Shown: positions 16,990 through 29,300, counted from the stretch's first letter. The stretch: 64,000 bases of DNA from Notolepis coatsorum (GCA_963971535.1 OZ020585.1:152026103-152090102), one strand, 5' to 3'. Notes: a model not told the origin generated them from the sequence alone. Numbers and translations: made by a program.

Positions 16990-19690
16990 TGTTGAGACGG
17001 AGTCAGATGAACTTTAGTTGATAGCAATTTGCCAAGGTTGTTTACTAGTTTCTGAATTCACACGAGAAGTTCAATTCTACCAGCATGTGACTTGTAGCAC
17101 CAGAGGCGGTAACATTTTAAACCATTGTTACTCACAATTTAAGTGTGGATACAAATCTCAGGCTGCCAGTGGATTCGGCAAATCGGACCATGACGCCATC
17201 TTTCTTTCTCCAAAATATAAACAAAGTCTCAAGCGTGCGCGCCTGTAGTCTCGCGATATGTGCAGCGATGGTCTGTGGAGTCAGAGGAAACGCTACAGGC
17301 TGCACTTGAATGTACATACTGGGGGGTGTTCCGCGATAACACAGATAACATCAATGACTACACTGAGACAGTGCTGGACTTTGTTTGTACTTTGGTGGAA
17401 GAAACAATCCCCACTACCACAATTAGAGTTTACCCAAACCAAAAGCCCTGGGTAGACAAATCCGTCCGTGAGGCTCTGAAAGCGTGCACCTCAGCATACA
17501 ACGCTGGGCTTGTGGCAGGCAACATGAATGACCACAAGGTGGCGAGATACAATGTCAGGAGAGCAGTGATAGAAGCAAAGAGGCGCTACAGGGATACAAT
17601 TGAACTTCAATACGAACAGGCTGACTCTAGAGGTATGTGGCAGGGCCTCAGAACGATGACAGATTACAAAGGCACCTCCCTCAAGCTGAACAGTGACATC
17701 TCCTTAGCAAATGATCTCAATACCTTCTATGCGAGGTTTGAGGCTGGGAATAACAACACCAGCCTACAAACCACTGCAATGGAGGGGGGGGCACTGCTGA
17801 TGGAGACTCAGTGTTCAGGGTAACAGAACATGAGGTGAGGAGGACCTTTAAGAAAGTGAATATCAGGAAGGCAGCAGGACCGGACGGTATCCCCGGCCGC
17901 GTCCTAAAAGTCTGTGCGGACCAACTGGCCCCGGTATTCACTGACATATTTAACCTGTCCTTGGAACAGGCTGTCTTCCCCACCTGTCTGAAAAAGTCCA
18001 CTATTATCCCTGTACCCAAAAAATCCAAGCCTGCTTGCCTCAACGACTACCGCTCTGTAGCTCTCACCTCCATAGCCATGAAGTGCTTTGAGAAGCTAGT
18101 AAAGGGCTACATCTGCTCCTCCCTCCCCATCAACCTGGACCCCCTGCAATTTGCATACCGCCCCAACAGGTCCACTGAGGACGCCATAGCCCATGTGCTG
18201 CACACAGCAGCATCACACCTGGACAAGAGGCAGGGGAACTATGTGAGAATGCTGTTCATCGACTACAGCTCAGCAATCAATACCATAGTCCCCTCCAAAC
18301 TCATAGCCAAGCTCAAGGACCTGGGCTTGAACTATGACCTCTGCCAGTGGGTCTTGGACTTCCTGACGGGCAGACCCCAGGTGGTGAGAGCAGGCAACTG
18401 CACCTCCTCATCCATCACTCTCAACATAGGGGCCCCCCAGGGCTGTGTTCTGAGTCCCCTCCTCTACTCCCTGTACACACATGACTGTGTCGCACAGCGG
18501 AACAACAACACAATCATCAAATTTGCTGACGACACAGTAGTGGTGGGCCTGATCTCTGCAAACGACGAGGAGGCCTACCTGGAGGAGGTCAAGGTTCTAG
18601 CGGGATGGTGTCAAGAGAACAGCCTCTCCCTGAACGTCAGCAAAACAAAGGAGATGATTGTGGACTTTAGGAGGTCGGGGTCAGGGACTACAGCCCCCTC
18701 AGCATCGACGGGGCACCGGTTGAGAGAGTGCACAGTTTTAAGTACCTCGAAGTCCACATATCCGAGGACTTGACATGGACCACACACATTGACAATGTTG
18801 TGAAGAAGGCACGGCAACGCCTCTACTTCCTCAGGCGCCTAAGGAAGTTCCAAGTCAGTCAGAAGATCCTTAAGAACTTCTACTCATGTACAATAGAGAG
18901 CATCCTGACTGGCAATATCACCTCCTGGTTTGGGAATAGCACCGCACAAGACGTAGCAGACTACAGAGAGTGGCCTGTTCAGCCGAACGCACAATTGGAG
19001 GGGGGCTTCCCACTCTCCAGGACATCTACAACAAGCGGTGCATGGGTAAGGCTAAGAGAATTATCAAAGACTCCAGGCACCCAAACAACTGCCTCTTTGA
19101 ACTGCTGCGGTCAGGCAAGCGATACCAGAGTATCATGGCAAGCACAGAGAGACTCAGAAGAAGCTTCTATCCCCAGGCCATCAGGATGCTCAACGAACAA
19201 TAACACTATGTAACAACCATCAAATGCACTCACAGCACACACATCCACACTCACTTTTAAACAAACAACTCACTGCAGCAGTGCAGCACCCACTTCACCC
19301 ACTTTAGAACACCTAAACACACTTTATATTTATTGGTAAAGAATTTGCACTACAACCCATACCTCATTACACCTTACTGTAAATTGTACCTAAATTGTAC
19401 CTCAACCCATTTCTGCTTTGCACTGTTTAGTATATTGTATATTATTATATTGTATAGTATATTGCATGGTAACTCAGTTACTTCTACTCTGCATTGAACA
19501 TTGTATATACGTACATACTGAACACTTGTGTCTACGTACTTGACTTCTATTTTATACTTGCTATACTTATTTGATAGTTATCTATTTTTGTCTAGCACAG
19601 TCTCTGGAGCGTAACAGAAAGAAGCATTTTGTATACAAGTATTCTGTACTTCTGTATGACAATTAATAAAGAAACTTGAACTTGAAACTT
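16990..19690 (+). mobile_element. L2-type LINE copy A, 5' truncated
   Basis: It begins within the endonuclease (FYQHVTCSTRGGNILNHCYS, SDHDAIFL) and runs through RT to a tail AATAAAGAAACTTGAACTTG (about 19664-19684). The - strand copy at 57606-60083 is closely related. The 3' UTR is 19204-19663. Confidence 0.85.
17260..19203 (+). pseudogene. L2-type ORF2 (RT), copy A, frameshifted
   Basis: Three frames make up the RT: 17260-17823, 17811-18773 and 18728-19203. The middle part has [29 protein letters not shown] (catalytic Asp), [16 protein letters not shown] and [10 protein letters not shown] (FADD). The last part is the thumb ([15 protein letters not shown]) and C-terminus. Frameshifts lie near 17790 (G-tract) and 18690, with a further shift near 18955. 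An LINE RT copies its RNA at a nicked target; this copy cannot make an intact enzyme. Confidence 0.85.
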
Positions 19691-20280
19691 GAATTGCAGA
19701 TCTGGACCCACTTGACGTTAAACCTCACCCAGGAGTGCTCAATTGTCAGAGTGAGGTCTGAAGCAGATGTAGAGTACAAGCAAGCCTGGACCAGAGCCTC
19801 AAGTGGAGACTCACGCAAGAGCACACCACTCGGCTAAGATCCAGAGATATGATTACAGACAGTTTTTATACATAATTCTTGAAACACCTCCTTTGTTGGT
19901 TGATGACTGATGGCAGATAGGGAGGAGAGAAAGAGAAGAGGGGAGAGGAGGGAGATAGGGGAGACACAGAGAGAGGGGAGACAGAGAGAGGGGTGAAGGA
20001 ATCTATGTTTTTCAATGTGTATATAATGTATATATATATATATATCGGTGGGTGACAGCATCTACTCAGACGGATCTATAGATCTGTTTGTCAGCAGCAG
20101 ATGAGGATTCGGGCTGTGCTGTTAACATCAACAGCTGATAGCCACAGCATCAAGGTTACTCAATCTGGAGAAAGTGCCACATTGTTTGTTTGGTGTAAGG
20201 GGCGGTAATATCAACATCGCCGTTGCTATAGTGATTTGGGTCAAAGAGCCGTTGTCAAAAACTGCGTGTCACGTAGTAAC
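19691..20280. other. Unassigned, purine-rich
   Basis: No gene was found. There is a short (AT)n at 20030-20045 and GAGAGGGGAGA-type simple repeats. Confidence 0.3.
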
Positions 20281-20295
20281 GATGAGAGGGGAGAG

Positions 20296-20545
20296 GAGGG
20301 GGGATGTAGATTTATGTCAGTAGGTGGGCCCTTGCTAGGAGAGAGAGGGGAGACAGAGAGAGGGGGGAGACAGAGAGAGGGGGGAGACAGAGAGAGAGAC
20401 AGTGAGAAGAGGGAGGGGTGTAGATTTATGTCAGTAGGTGGGCCCTTGTTAGGAGAGAGAGGGGAGACAGAGAGAGGGGGGAGACAGAGAGAGAGACTGA
20501 GAGAGGAGGGAGGGATGTAGATTTATGTCAGTAGGTGGGCCCAGG
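20296..20545. repeat. Minisatellite of ~110-120 bp
   Basis: The unit starting GTAGATTTATGTCAGTAGGT recurs at about 20306, 20418 and 20517, joined by GGGGAGACAGAGAGA runs that vary in length. Confidence 0.8.
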
Positions 20546-20890
20546 GCAGGGTGACAGAAAGGCCAGGGAGGGGAGAGACACATGATAGCATGTGAGCTAT
20601 CATCATGCTGATCAGGACAAGAGCTAATTGAGAGGGCACAAGGAGGTCGCAGGGCCAAAAGAGAGAGTAAGAGAAGAAGAGAGAAAGAGGAAAAGGGGGG
20701 GGCGGCAGAAGAGGGGTTACCTGTGAGATCTTTTAAAATAATCCAATACTACAGAGGTCGGGGCGACAGATCTATAGATTATATAATTTCACACTCTCTG
20801 TTGAATAGGATAATATGCATGTAGTTATTATTGCTGCAGTCCTGTAGTGCTGTAGCTCCGCAACGATGTACACACTTTTAGCTATTATGT

Positions 20891-21127
20891 TTGTTTTTTC
20901 TACTTTTTTTATTAAAGCAACACTGGCGGGTACGTCATACGCTTATGGACCTAAACCCCGGGCTCAAAGAGGAGTTTGGAGACACTTTATGCCTAGAATG
21001 GCCAACCGAGATCAGAAGGGAGAACGGCGACAAAGAAAAGAACAAAGGACACGGCAGGAAGAGGCACAGAGGGCGACGAGGAGGTATCAGGCTGCGATTA
21101 AAAAGAGCTGCTTACCGCCCAGCAATT
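20891..21127 (+). pseudogene. L2 copy B ORF2 N-terminus, upstream of the SINE
   Basis: It encodes LNPGLKEEFGDTLCLEWP and a Lys/Arg-rich segment ending RLRLKRAAYRPAI. Across the SINE the same frame resumes as PSIFLANARSLEGRMDD, showing one disrupted gene. Confidence 0.6.
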
Positions 21128-21511
21128 AAATAATAATAAATAATGGATTGGATTTATATAGCGCTCTTCTCTGACTTACTGTTGCTCTGACTCAGAGCGC
21201 TTCACAGAGTCCATTATTCGTTCATACACAGTCATACCGGTGGTGGTAAGCTACAATTGCAGCCAGAGCTGCCCTGAGGCAGACTCACGGAAGCGTGGCG
21301 AATAATCAACGCCTACGGCCCCTCCGACCACCACCAACATTCATTCACATGCATACACATTCATACGAGGCAAGTAGGTTAAGTGTCTTGCCCAAGGACA
21401 CAACGGCAATGGGATGGACATGGGCTTGAGCGGGATTCGAACCACCAACCCTTCGATCATTGGACGCCCCGCTCTACCCCTGAGCCACGCCGCCCCACAG
21501 CCACGCCGCCC
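21128..21511 (-). mobile_element. tRNA-headed SINE (family B)
   Basis: The minus strand begins with a tRNA-like promoter: GTGGCTCAGGGGTAGAGCGG as box A and GGTTCGAATCCCG as box B. Its 3' end holds the common fish module AGCGCTCTTCTCTGACT (complement). It is flanked by CAATT (21123-21127, 21512-21516), a short duplication inside the L2 copy. Confidence 0.75.
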
Positions 21512-21516
21512 CAATT

Positions 21517-22269
21517 CCATCCATCTTTCTGGCGAATGCACGTTCGCTGGAGGGTAGGATGGATGACTTAAGGGCGAGGGTCCGCTTCCAACGGGAGATG
21601 AGAGACATCAACATCATGTGTTTCACGGAAACATGGCTCAAGTCAGCGACTCCGGACAACAGCGTCTCTCCCTCGGACGCCTTTACCGTATTACGTGCGG
21701 ACCGAACGGCAGCCTCTGGAAAGAGCGTCGGAGGTGGGGTCTGCCTCTTCACGAACAATGTCTGGGTTAACCCCAAAGAAGTGCATGTTCTCTCGAGCTC
21801 ATGCTCCCCAGACATGGAACATCTTTCAATCCTGTGCCGCCCGTTCCACCTCCCCCGGGAGTTTACCGCGGTCATCATGACCGCCGTATATATACCCCCA
21901 CAGGCGAATACTGGCAAAGCGCTGGGGGAACTACATGATCACCTCAACAGACACCAGATCAAACACCCGGACGCGGCGATGATAGTGGCTGGCGATTTCA
22001 ACCAGGCGAACCTGAAGAAAGTGATGCCGTCCTTTTTTCAGCACATCGCCTGCTCCACCAGAGGGAGGAACACACTCGAACACTGTTATTCCCCGTTCAG
22101 AGCCGGCTACAAGGCGGTAGCAGCTCCGCCATTAACGGGGTCTTCAAGCTCGAGCGATCACGACTCCATCTTGCTATTCCCCGCCTACAAGCAAAGCAAA
22201 AAACGACGGCGTCACGTGAGACAAAGAAGTGGACTGACGAATCAGAGGCCACGCTCCAGGACGTGTTAG
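21517..22269 (+). pseudogene. L2 copy B endonuclease domain
   Basis: This is an APE-type endonuclease: MCFTETWLKS (catalytic Glu region), VYIPPQANTGKALG, IVAGDFNQANL and SDHDSILLFPAYKQ. The enzyme nicks target DNA. The frame breaks near 22255 and continues at 22263. Confidence 0.85.
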
Positions 22270-22829
22270 CAGACACGGATTGGGATATGTTCCAAGGCAG
22301 AGCCAGTGACGTCAGCGAGCTCGCAGACACAGTGGTGAGCTATATAACAACAATAGCTGATAGTATTGTCCCCACGAAAAAGGTGCGGGTTTTCCCAAAC
22401 CAGAAACCGTGGGTGGACAGTACTATTAGAGCAGCTCTGAACTCTCGCACCACCGCTTACAACCTGGGCAGAGAGTCATGAAACATGGAGGAGTATAAGG
22501 CTTGAGTCTATACTCTACGCAAGGCTGTTAAACTTGCTAAGAGGACATATGCTGACAAACTGGAGACACAAATGGCACAAAACGACACAAGAGGCTTATG
22601 GCGGGGACTGAAGACAATAACTGACTACAAAGTCAGCGCCCCATCAATGGGGAGCGACGACGCCTCCCTCGCGGACAAGCTCAACTCTTTCTACGCTCGG
22701 TTTGGTGTAGACAGTGGCGCTGCTAGCTCTCCGGCTAGTGACGTCACTGGTGCGCCGGCTGTTGTGGAGGGGGGGGGGGGCAACCGCGGGGGGGCGGGGA
22801 CGCTCTCTTGTTGTCGGAACACAGTGTGA
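22263..22829 (+). pseudogene. L2 copy B linker between endonuclease and RT
   Basis: Pieces 22263-22481 and 22572-22829 (VFPNQKPWVDSTIRAAL, ADKLNSFYARFG) are separated by stops near 22480 and 22505 and end in a G-tract (22770-22795) that shifts the frame. Confidence 0.75.
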
Positions 22830-24217
22830 GAAGAGCATTTATGCAGGTGAACACCAGGAAGGCTGCTGGCCCAGATGGTATAACAGGACGCATACTTAAT
22901 TCCTGTGCCAACCAGCTAGCCCCGGTGTTCACCGCCATATTTAATCAATCCCTGGCGGAGTCAGTGGTCCCTGCCTGCTTCAAGATGTCTACCATCATCC
23001 CTGTACCGAAGAAACCCTCCGCAACATGTCCAAATGACTACAGACTGGTGCCAGGACAACAGCCGGTGGCACTCACCTCTGTGGTCATGAAATGTTTCGA
23101 GAGGCTGGTCAAGGACCACATTTGTGCCTCCCTCCCCAGTGATATGGACCCTATGCAATTTGCATACAGGACAAACAGGTCCACTGACGACGCGGTCTCC
23201 CAGGTACTGCACAGCACCCTCTCTCACCTTGACCGTCAGAAGGGGGGCTATGTGAGACTGTTGTTCATTGACTACAGCTCAGCGTTCAACACCATAGTCC
23301 CCACCAGACTGGTGGACAAGCTGATCGAGCTGGGTCTAAGCTCCGCCCTGAGCGCCTGGGTACTGGACTTTCTGAGCGAAAGACCCCAGGCGGTCAGGGT
23401 GGGGGGTCAGACCTCCAACACCATCACCCTGAGCATCGGGTCCCCCCAGGGCTGTGTTCTGAGCCCCCTGCTGTACTCACTCTACACACACGATTGTGTG
23501 GCCAAGTTCAGCTCCAACTCCATAGTGAAGTTCGCAGACGACACAGTGGTGGTGGGGCTGATCTTGGACAACGAAGAGAAGGCCTACCGGGAGGAGGTTG
23601 AGGTACTGGAACGCTGGTGCCAGGACAACAGCCTGCTCCTGAACATTGGTAAAACCAAGGAGCTGATCGTGGATCATAGGAGAGGACAGCAGGAGACACA
23701 CACACCACTGAGGATTAACGGGGCTACCGTGGACAGGGTGAGCAGCTTTAAGTACCTGGGGGTCCACATCTCAAAGGATCTGACATGGTCAACACACATA
23801 GACACAGTAGTAAAGAAGGCGAAGCAGCGCCTCTACCACCTGAGACAGTTAAGGAAGTTCAGAGTATCAGGGAAGATACTCCAGTCCTTCTATTCAGGAG
23901 CTGTAGAGAGCATCTTGACCGGAAACATCACTGCCTGGTATGGAAACAGCACGGCACAGGACAAGAAGGCCCTACAGAGAGTGGTGCGCTCAGCCGAGCG
24001 TACCACGGGTATTGCACTACCTCCCCTGCAGGTTCTATACAACAAGAGGTGCAAATCCAGAGCCTGCAGAATAATGAAAGACCCCCACCACCCCAATAAC
24101 AGCCTGTTCCAGCTGCTGAGGTCAGGCAGACACCTGCGAACCCCAGCTACTAGGACAGAGAGGCTTAGGCTCAGCTTCTTCCCCCAGGCCATCAGAGCCT
24201 TGAACAATGAACATTGA
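22808..24217 (+). CDS. L2 copy B reverse transcriptase
   Basis: Open for 469 residues and covers the whole [14 protein letters not shown] (about residues 17-28), [17 protein letters not shown] with catalytic Asp, [31 protein letters not shown] with FADD, SFKYLGVHISKDLTW, and the C-terminal NNSLFQLLRSGR region to a TGA at 24215. The RT domain is intact, but the upstream endonuclease is in another frame, so the whole protein would not be made. Confidence 0.85.
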   Translation: MLSEHSVRRAFMQVNTRKAAGPDGITGRILNSCANQLAPVFTAIFNQSLAESVVPACFKMSTIIPVPKKPSATCPNDYRLVPGQQPVALTSVVMKCFERLVKDHICASLPSDMDPMQFAYRTNRSTDDAVSQVLHSTLSHLDRQKGGYVRLLFIDYSSAFNTIVPTRLVDKLIELGLSSALSAWVLDFLSERPQAVRVGGQTSNTITLSIGSPQGCVLSPLLYSLYTHDCVAKFSSNSIVKFADDTVVVGLILDNEEKAYREEVEVLERWCQDNSLLLNIGKTKELIVDHRRGQQETHTPLRINGATVDRVSSFKYLGVHISKDLTWSTHIDTVVKKAKQRLYHLRQLRKFRVSGKILQSFYSGAVESILTGNITAWYGNSTAQDKKALQRVVRSAERTTGIALPPLQVLYNKRCKSRACRIMKDPHHPNNSLFQLLRSGRHLRTPATRTERLRLSFFPQAIRALNNEH

Positions 24218-24636
24218 GTGCCACAGAACACTGAACTATCCACACACAAGCACACATGAGCACACACACGACACGCACGCTGTGCACTAGCAGCCACTTT
24301 AACACTTTAACATGAGCGGGCACACACTCATGCCGCACTCACCCACACTTATTGCCAAAAGGAAAGGCCACTTTAAATTAGTATAGCAACAGTAACAGTG
24401 TATTGCACTACCAAAGCTACCTAGCATGTCCTATATGCTCTGTAAATAACTATGTACAGATACCGAGATGTCACACCATGTTACCTGTTACCTGTTATTG
24501 CACAATGTTGTTTTTATTGGATTCTATTATATGTTGTACCACTGTATTGCACATTGTTGCGGGCAAGACCACCCGCATTTCATTGTATACTTTTATGCCG
24601 TGACAAATAAAACTCTTGACTTGACTTGACTTGATC

Positions 24637-24785
24637 CTTGGTTTTCTAGGGACAGGGATGATGGTGGAGGGCTTGAAAGCAGGCTGGCACATGGCATGTA
24701 CTTCAGGGTGGCTGGAGAGACAGTCTGGCCCGGCTGCTTTTCCCGGGTTCTGCCTCTTGAAAAGCCTGTTAATGTCGTCGTATTC
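24637..24785 (-). pseudogene. LINE RT fragment of another family
   Basis: The minus strand reads FKRQNPGKAAGPDCLSSH and CQPAFKPSTIIPVPRKP, the start of an RT of a related but different LINE. It abuts the tail of L2 copy B. Confidence 0.6.
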
Positions 24786-25755
24786 ATGGTATGCTCAAGT
24801 TAAGATACATTTCATGAAATACCAAACTAACAGGGCACCACTATGCTCTCTAGAAACGTTTCGACCCATTTTTATTTTTACTGCTCTTTTTTCACTGTAT
24901 AAGTTTGATGAATAGTTTTCAAAAGTTGCCAAAAACAGCCTAAAGCTACATCTAATTCCTCTCTCTCACCCTCCCACCATCCCTCCCTAGAAGGCCATGG
25001 ATGTAACTTTTCACATTTCAGCATTGTGAATTATTTATATTTCCTTCCAGGCCATTCCATCACTCTCTTTGCTGCGTACAACAGATTAAATGCGGCCGCC
25101 AGTGGGAGGATGGGGTAAAGTCACAGTGTCAGTCTTTCAAACAATGTGCGAGTCAAAAATAAACTTGTATCATTGAGGAGTTATGTTAATTACCATTATA
25201 TAAACAACTAAAGAAACAAAGGGTTCAAAGGTTGTCCGACATTTATAAAAAGGTGCTTTGCACGAGGACAGTTTCCATGAAATGATTTGGGTTCATCCGT
25301 TTACCTCAAAGACAAGGCACATTAATCAAGACGTTGGGAGGGTTTGATGAAAGACCACAAGTTGATTGATGCCCGCTGATGCCTTCCCTCTGAATTCAAA
25401 TGACAGACGAATCAATAGCAAAATTAGAGGGAGGGAGAGAGTGCATCTTAGATTGGGAAGCAGAAGCAGGCTACAAAGCCTCACACAACCCTAAGAGGGC
25501 TGAGAGATCCAATTACTTTGGTTAACAAGCTGACCTTTGCACATATAATGCCACTGTGTCCCCTGGCTTGTTTCCTTCGTGGAGCACAGGCACTCTTGGG
25601 CCTCTAAGTCCTCTAAATATTGTCACAATTGCGTGCAAAGGCGATGTCCACTGAGTAGCTACGAGCAAGCTTAGAGGAACTGGCTGATAAAATGACCTGA
25701 ACAAAAGCAGGATCACATAAAAGATCCAGGAGGGGTATTGAAGTGTGCGTGCATG
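24786..25755. other. Unassigned sequence
   Basis: No gene or repeat was recognised on either strand. Confidence 0.3.
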
Positions 25756-25770
25756 AGTGTGTGTGTGTGT

Positions 25771-25840
<70 letters not shown>
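25756..25840. repeat. GT microsatellite
   Basis: Near-perfect (GT)n with one TATG interruption. Confidence 0.95.
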
Positions 25841-26010
25841 ATGCATGTTTCATTGTGTGGGCGCATATTGCTTGTGTGTGTGTGTGCAAGAGGTGCATTT
25901 TCTTTTTTTACGTGACTATTTGTAACCAAGCATCGGAAGCGCCTTATACCAAAAACACTCATACATAATTGACGGATATGATAACACTGCGATCCTCAGT
26001 CAGACCATGC

Positions 26011-26285
26011 TTAAAGGGGAATGCCACCCATTTTAAGAATTCACATTATGTTCTTCCTGTGCCCCAGCACAGGTCAGTCATTATTTATGACCATGCGCCA
26101 CTCTCTCCTGAAGCTAAAAGTCAGAGAGAGAAGAATGCTCCAATCTGTGATTTCACTGGTATGTGAAATCTGGTGCTGTTCCATAGACAATGAATGCGAT
26201 TCTAAGTTTATGAGGCCATCAAATATTTGAGATCGTTATCTGAGATCTTACACACAAATGACGTTTAGCATTGAAATAATGAGAA
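26011..26285. repeat. Dispersed repeat with TTAAAGGGGAATGCCACCCA end
   Basis: The left end and following CTTCCTGTGCCCCAGCACAG are matched in reverse at 35735-35780, which ends GGTGGCATTCTCCCTTAA. This is probably an end of a short DNA transposon, with TTAA as its target site. Confidence 0.5.
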
Positions 26286-26317
26286 TAGAAAGATAGAAGA
26301 TAATAAAGTCTAACATG

Positions 26318-27890
26318 CCTTGGCTATGAAGCATATCTACCGCAGTCTTCAAGTCGGCCTTGATGGCTTCTGCTGGTATTTCATCTGGTCCTGCAGATTT
26401 TCCGTCCTTTGTTGAGATAATAGCTTTTTTTATCTCTGCTTTGCTGGGTTTATCACAGTTTATTGGAAGTGTTCTCTCCGCTGGTGTAATGTCCGCTGGC
26501 TCTGTCGGGGCTGGTTGGTTCAGTAGTTCTTTGAAATGTTCAGCCCATCTTCTCCGTTGGTCCTCTGTTGTTATAAGTGCTTCATAGCCTCTTCACAAAG
26601 ATATGGGAGGAAGAAAAGATTCCAGAAGAATGGAATGATGGAATCATCATCAAGCTACCAAAAAAGGGAGATCTTACCAACTGCAACAACTACAGAGGAA
26701 TAATGCTTCTATCAGTACCGGGTAAAGTACTCAACAGAATTATACTGGACAGAATGAGTGTTGCTGTGGATCCCATGCTTCGAGACCAGCAGGCAGTCTT
26801 CCGGAGCAACAGATCTTGCACGGACCAGATCGCCACCCTGCGCATCATTATAGAGCAATCCATCGAATGGAACTCTCCATTATACATATACTTCATAGAC
26901 TATGAAAAAGCCTTTGACAGTGTGGATAGAGAGACTCTGTGGAAACTGCTGAGGCGTTATGGTATCCCAAAGAAAATCATCACTCTGATTCAAAACACCT
27001 ATCAAGGAACATCATGCAAAGTTTTACATGCAGACCAACTGTCAGAGAGTTTTGAGGTCAAGACCGGTGTGCGTCAGGGATGCCTCCTATCGCCCTTTCT
27101 ATTCCTTCTAGTCATAGACTGGATTATGAAGACCACCACAAAAGGAAATAAAAACGGCATACAGTGGACCCTATGGACACAACTGGATGACCTCGACTTT
27201 GCTGATGACCTGGCTCTCCTGTCACACAACTACAACCAGATGCAGGACAAGACAACCAAGCTGGCAACTACATCCCTTGAGACTGGGTTGAGAATAAACA
27301 GGAAGAAAACCAACCTAATGATGATCAACACCTCTACCAACAACACAGTCACAGTAGGTGATGAATCCATACAGGAAGTCAACTCCTTCACTTACCTAGG
27401 CAGTATATTGGATAAGAAGGGCGGCACAGATGGCGACGTCACAGCAAGAGTAGGCAAAGCCAGAGCAGCATTCATCATTCTGAAGAACATCTGGTCCTCC
27501 AAGAACATCGCCATGACAACTAAAGTGTGGCTCTTCAATTCAAATGTCAAATCTGTCCTTCTCTACGGTTCAGAGACTTGGAGAATGACGAAAAGAACAT
27601 TGCAGAAGATACAGACCTTTATAAACAGCTGTCTGAAACGCATCTTTGGGATCCGGTGGCCAAACAAAATCAAGAATGAGGAACTATGGCTGAAAGGAAG
27701 ACAGGAACCAGTGGAGAAGCAGATCCTGAGACGAAAGTGGGGATGGATAGGCCACACTTTGAGGAAACCGGCTACCAGTACTACACGCCAGGCCCTGACT
27801 TGGAATCCCCAAGGGAAGCGGAAGAGATTTTTGGGGGTCTCTGAAATACTGACAATAAATGCTATTTTTGCCATGCATTTCTAATTTTCT
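26318..27890 (+). mobile_element. RTE-type LINE with inverted 5' segment
   Basis: About 26318-26590 encodes, on the minus strand, the RT upstream part (QRRRWAEHFKELL, GKSAGPDEIPAEAIKADLKTA). At 26577 the + strand resumes the same protein from MLHSLFTKIWEEEKIPEEW. This head-to-head inversion is the footprint of twin priming during insertion. The 3' end is cut or lost near 27890. Confidence 0.75.
26577..27884 (+). pseudogene. RTE-type reverse transcriptase, 5' part inverted
   Basis: Open for 435 residues: PKKGDLTNCNNYRGIMLL, YFIDYEKAFDSVDRETLW (catalytic Asp), GVRQGCLLSPFLFLLVID, LDFADDLALLS (FADD), SFTYLGSILDKKGGT, then LLYGSETWRMTK and RWPNKIKNEELW of the RTE C-terminus. Endonuclease and RT start are missing from this strand, so the frame cannot make a working protein. 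Confidence 0.85.
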
Positions 27891-28333
27891 CAAATTTCTG
27901 TAGAGTCATCATCATGTATAATGCGTAAAATTACAAAATGTATGATTCATGATTGCTCACTAATTCACCGTAAAAGATAGCTAAATGCATGCTATTCTTG
28001 CATGGGAGCGTGGCGGCGCTGCAGGCACAAATCAAACTTCACCCACATTTTAGCAGAAGACAAAACATCTGCTTGTTTTAAGGTAAGACCTGCTTTTTTT
28101 AATTACAGTAACTGTATTATTATCATTATTGCTCATTTATAAATTGTCTAAGGTATGTGCCGCTTGTCATTCCTTAATATTTTGACAATGCGCCACGATG
28201 CACCTACTTAGATGTTTTTATACTCTGGTAACAAAAGTTGTGGATGTTGACAGAGTTGTATATCCAGACTGCAGCTGATGTAGTTTGTAAGATGTATTGT
28301 CCAAAAAAAATTATGATTGAAAACAGAACAGTT
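27891..28333. other. Unassigned sequence
   Basis: No gene was recognised. 28321-28333 is the left copy of the target duplication of the next SINE. Confidence 0.3.
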
Positions 28334-28805
28334 CGCGCGGTCAGGTGGTGTAGCGGAGATTGCGTTCGTCACCAACGCCGGAGACGCTGGATTTGCCTGT
28401 TCGAATCCAGCTCCCGGCGTTGTCACCAGCTTGGCTGGCCGTTCACACTAATACAATTGGCAGTATTAGAGGGTGGGAAAGCTGGCGGGGTGGGTCCGGG
28501 TCGTTGTAAACAGCGACTCCTACAGTTCGGTCGGGGCACCTGCTCAGCGCGGATAGGATCTAAGGGGGGTAGTGTGATCCTTCCACACGTTACACCCTCT
28601 CAGTGAGAGTCCGCGCTGCCAGGTGAAAAGAAGCGGTTGATTGGCTAGACTTGTGTCGGAGGAAGCATGTGATAGCCTCCATTCTCCCAGACCGACTGTG
28701 GGGGGTAAGTGCGCAGCGACCAGGAAGGGGATTGGGAATTGGCATAACGAATAACGACTAACGAGGAAAAAGGAGGGGGAAAAAGATCAATAAAAAAATT
28801 AAATA
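28334..28805 (+). mobile_element. tRNA-headed SINE (family A), copy 2
   Basis: The head reads GGTCAGGTGGTGTAGCGG (box A) and GTTCGAATCCAGC (box B). The body matches copies 1, 3 and 4, and the tail is A-rich. The target duplication is AAACAGAACAGTT (28321-28333, 28806-28818). Confidence 0.9.
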
Positions 28806-29104
28806 AAACAGAACAGTTTGCATCTCTCTATTGCTCTGTGGCTCCGGTAGGAATTATTTTTTCTCTCAGCAGGTGCTTAACCTTGCTCTAATTACAGAGC
28901 CTTTATATTAACACTTTCCGTGCCAGCAGGGGGTGCCAGAAATCGGCGCTTGAGTGCCAACGCTGTAGTCAATGGAGGGCGATCATATTTGCGAACGCAT
29001 AAACTATATCTTAAATTATGGCTATGTGTCTAATACGCCCGTCGCTTATCAATTACTTGTTTGCAGTCAACATTGACGAAACAGATTATTTAATTTTTTT
29101 TAAA

Positions 29105-29300
29105 GATTTTTTTTTAGCGTTTATCGCTTTTCCTGGTCAGACATGACCGACAGATACAGTGAGGGTAAAACGGGAGAAAGAGCAGGGGAAGACATTCGGC
29201 AAATAACGGCGGGTCCGGGAATCGAACTCGGGTCGGCCGATCCGCGACGCAGCGCAGTACATGGTGTGCTACTGGAGCGCCCAACAGATTGTTTTTTAAT
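29105..29300 (-). mobile_element. tRNA-headed SINE fragment (family C)
   Basis: The minus strand has a tRNA-like head with GGGCGCTCCAGTAGCAC and box B GAGTTCGATTCCC, followed by a short body ending in an A-rich stretch (T-tract at 29090-29115 on +). It differs from families A and B. Confidence 0.55.

Larger units (their letters stand above)
20866..24635 (+). mobile_element. L2-type LINE copy B, nearly full coding region
   Basis: This is a second L2 subfamily that runs from an N-terminal leader of ORF2 (about 20891) through endonuclease and RT to a 3' UTR with the tail AATAAAACTCTTGACTTGAC. A SINE (21128-21511) interrupts it upstream of the endonuclease. Confidence 0.85.

Noticed and set aside
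25613-25968. Cys/Val- or Thr/His-repeat reading frames
   Set aside because: They are translations of a GT microsatellite; the same holds for 16115-16434.
28340-28420. A stand-alone tRNA gene
   Set aside because: The tRNA-like boxes belong to a SINE with a ~470-bp body, A-rich tail and target duplication; the cloverleaf is degenerate. The same applies to 21430-21500, 29215-29290, 41640-41714 and 43870-43959.
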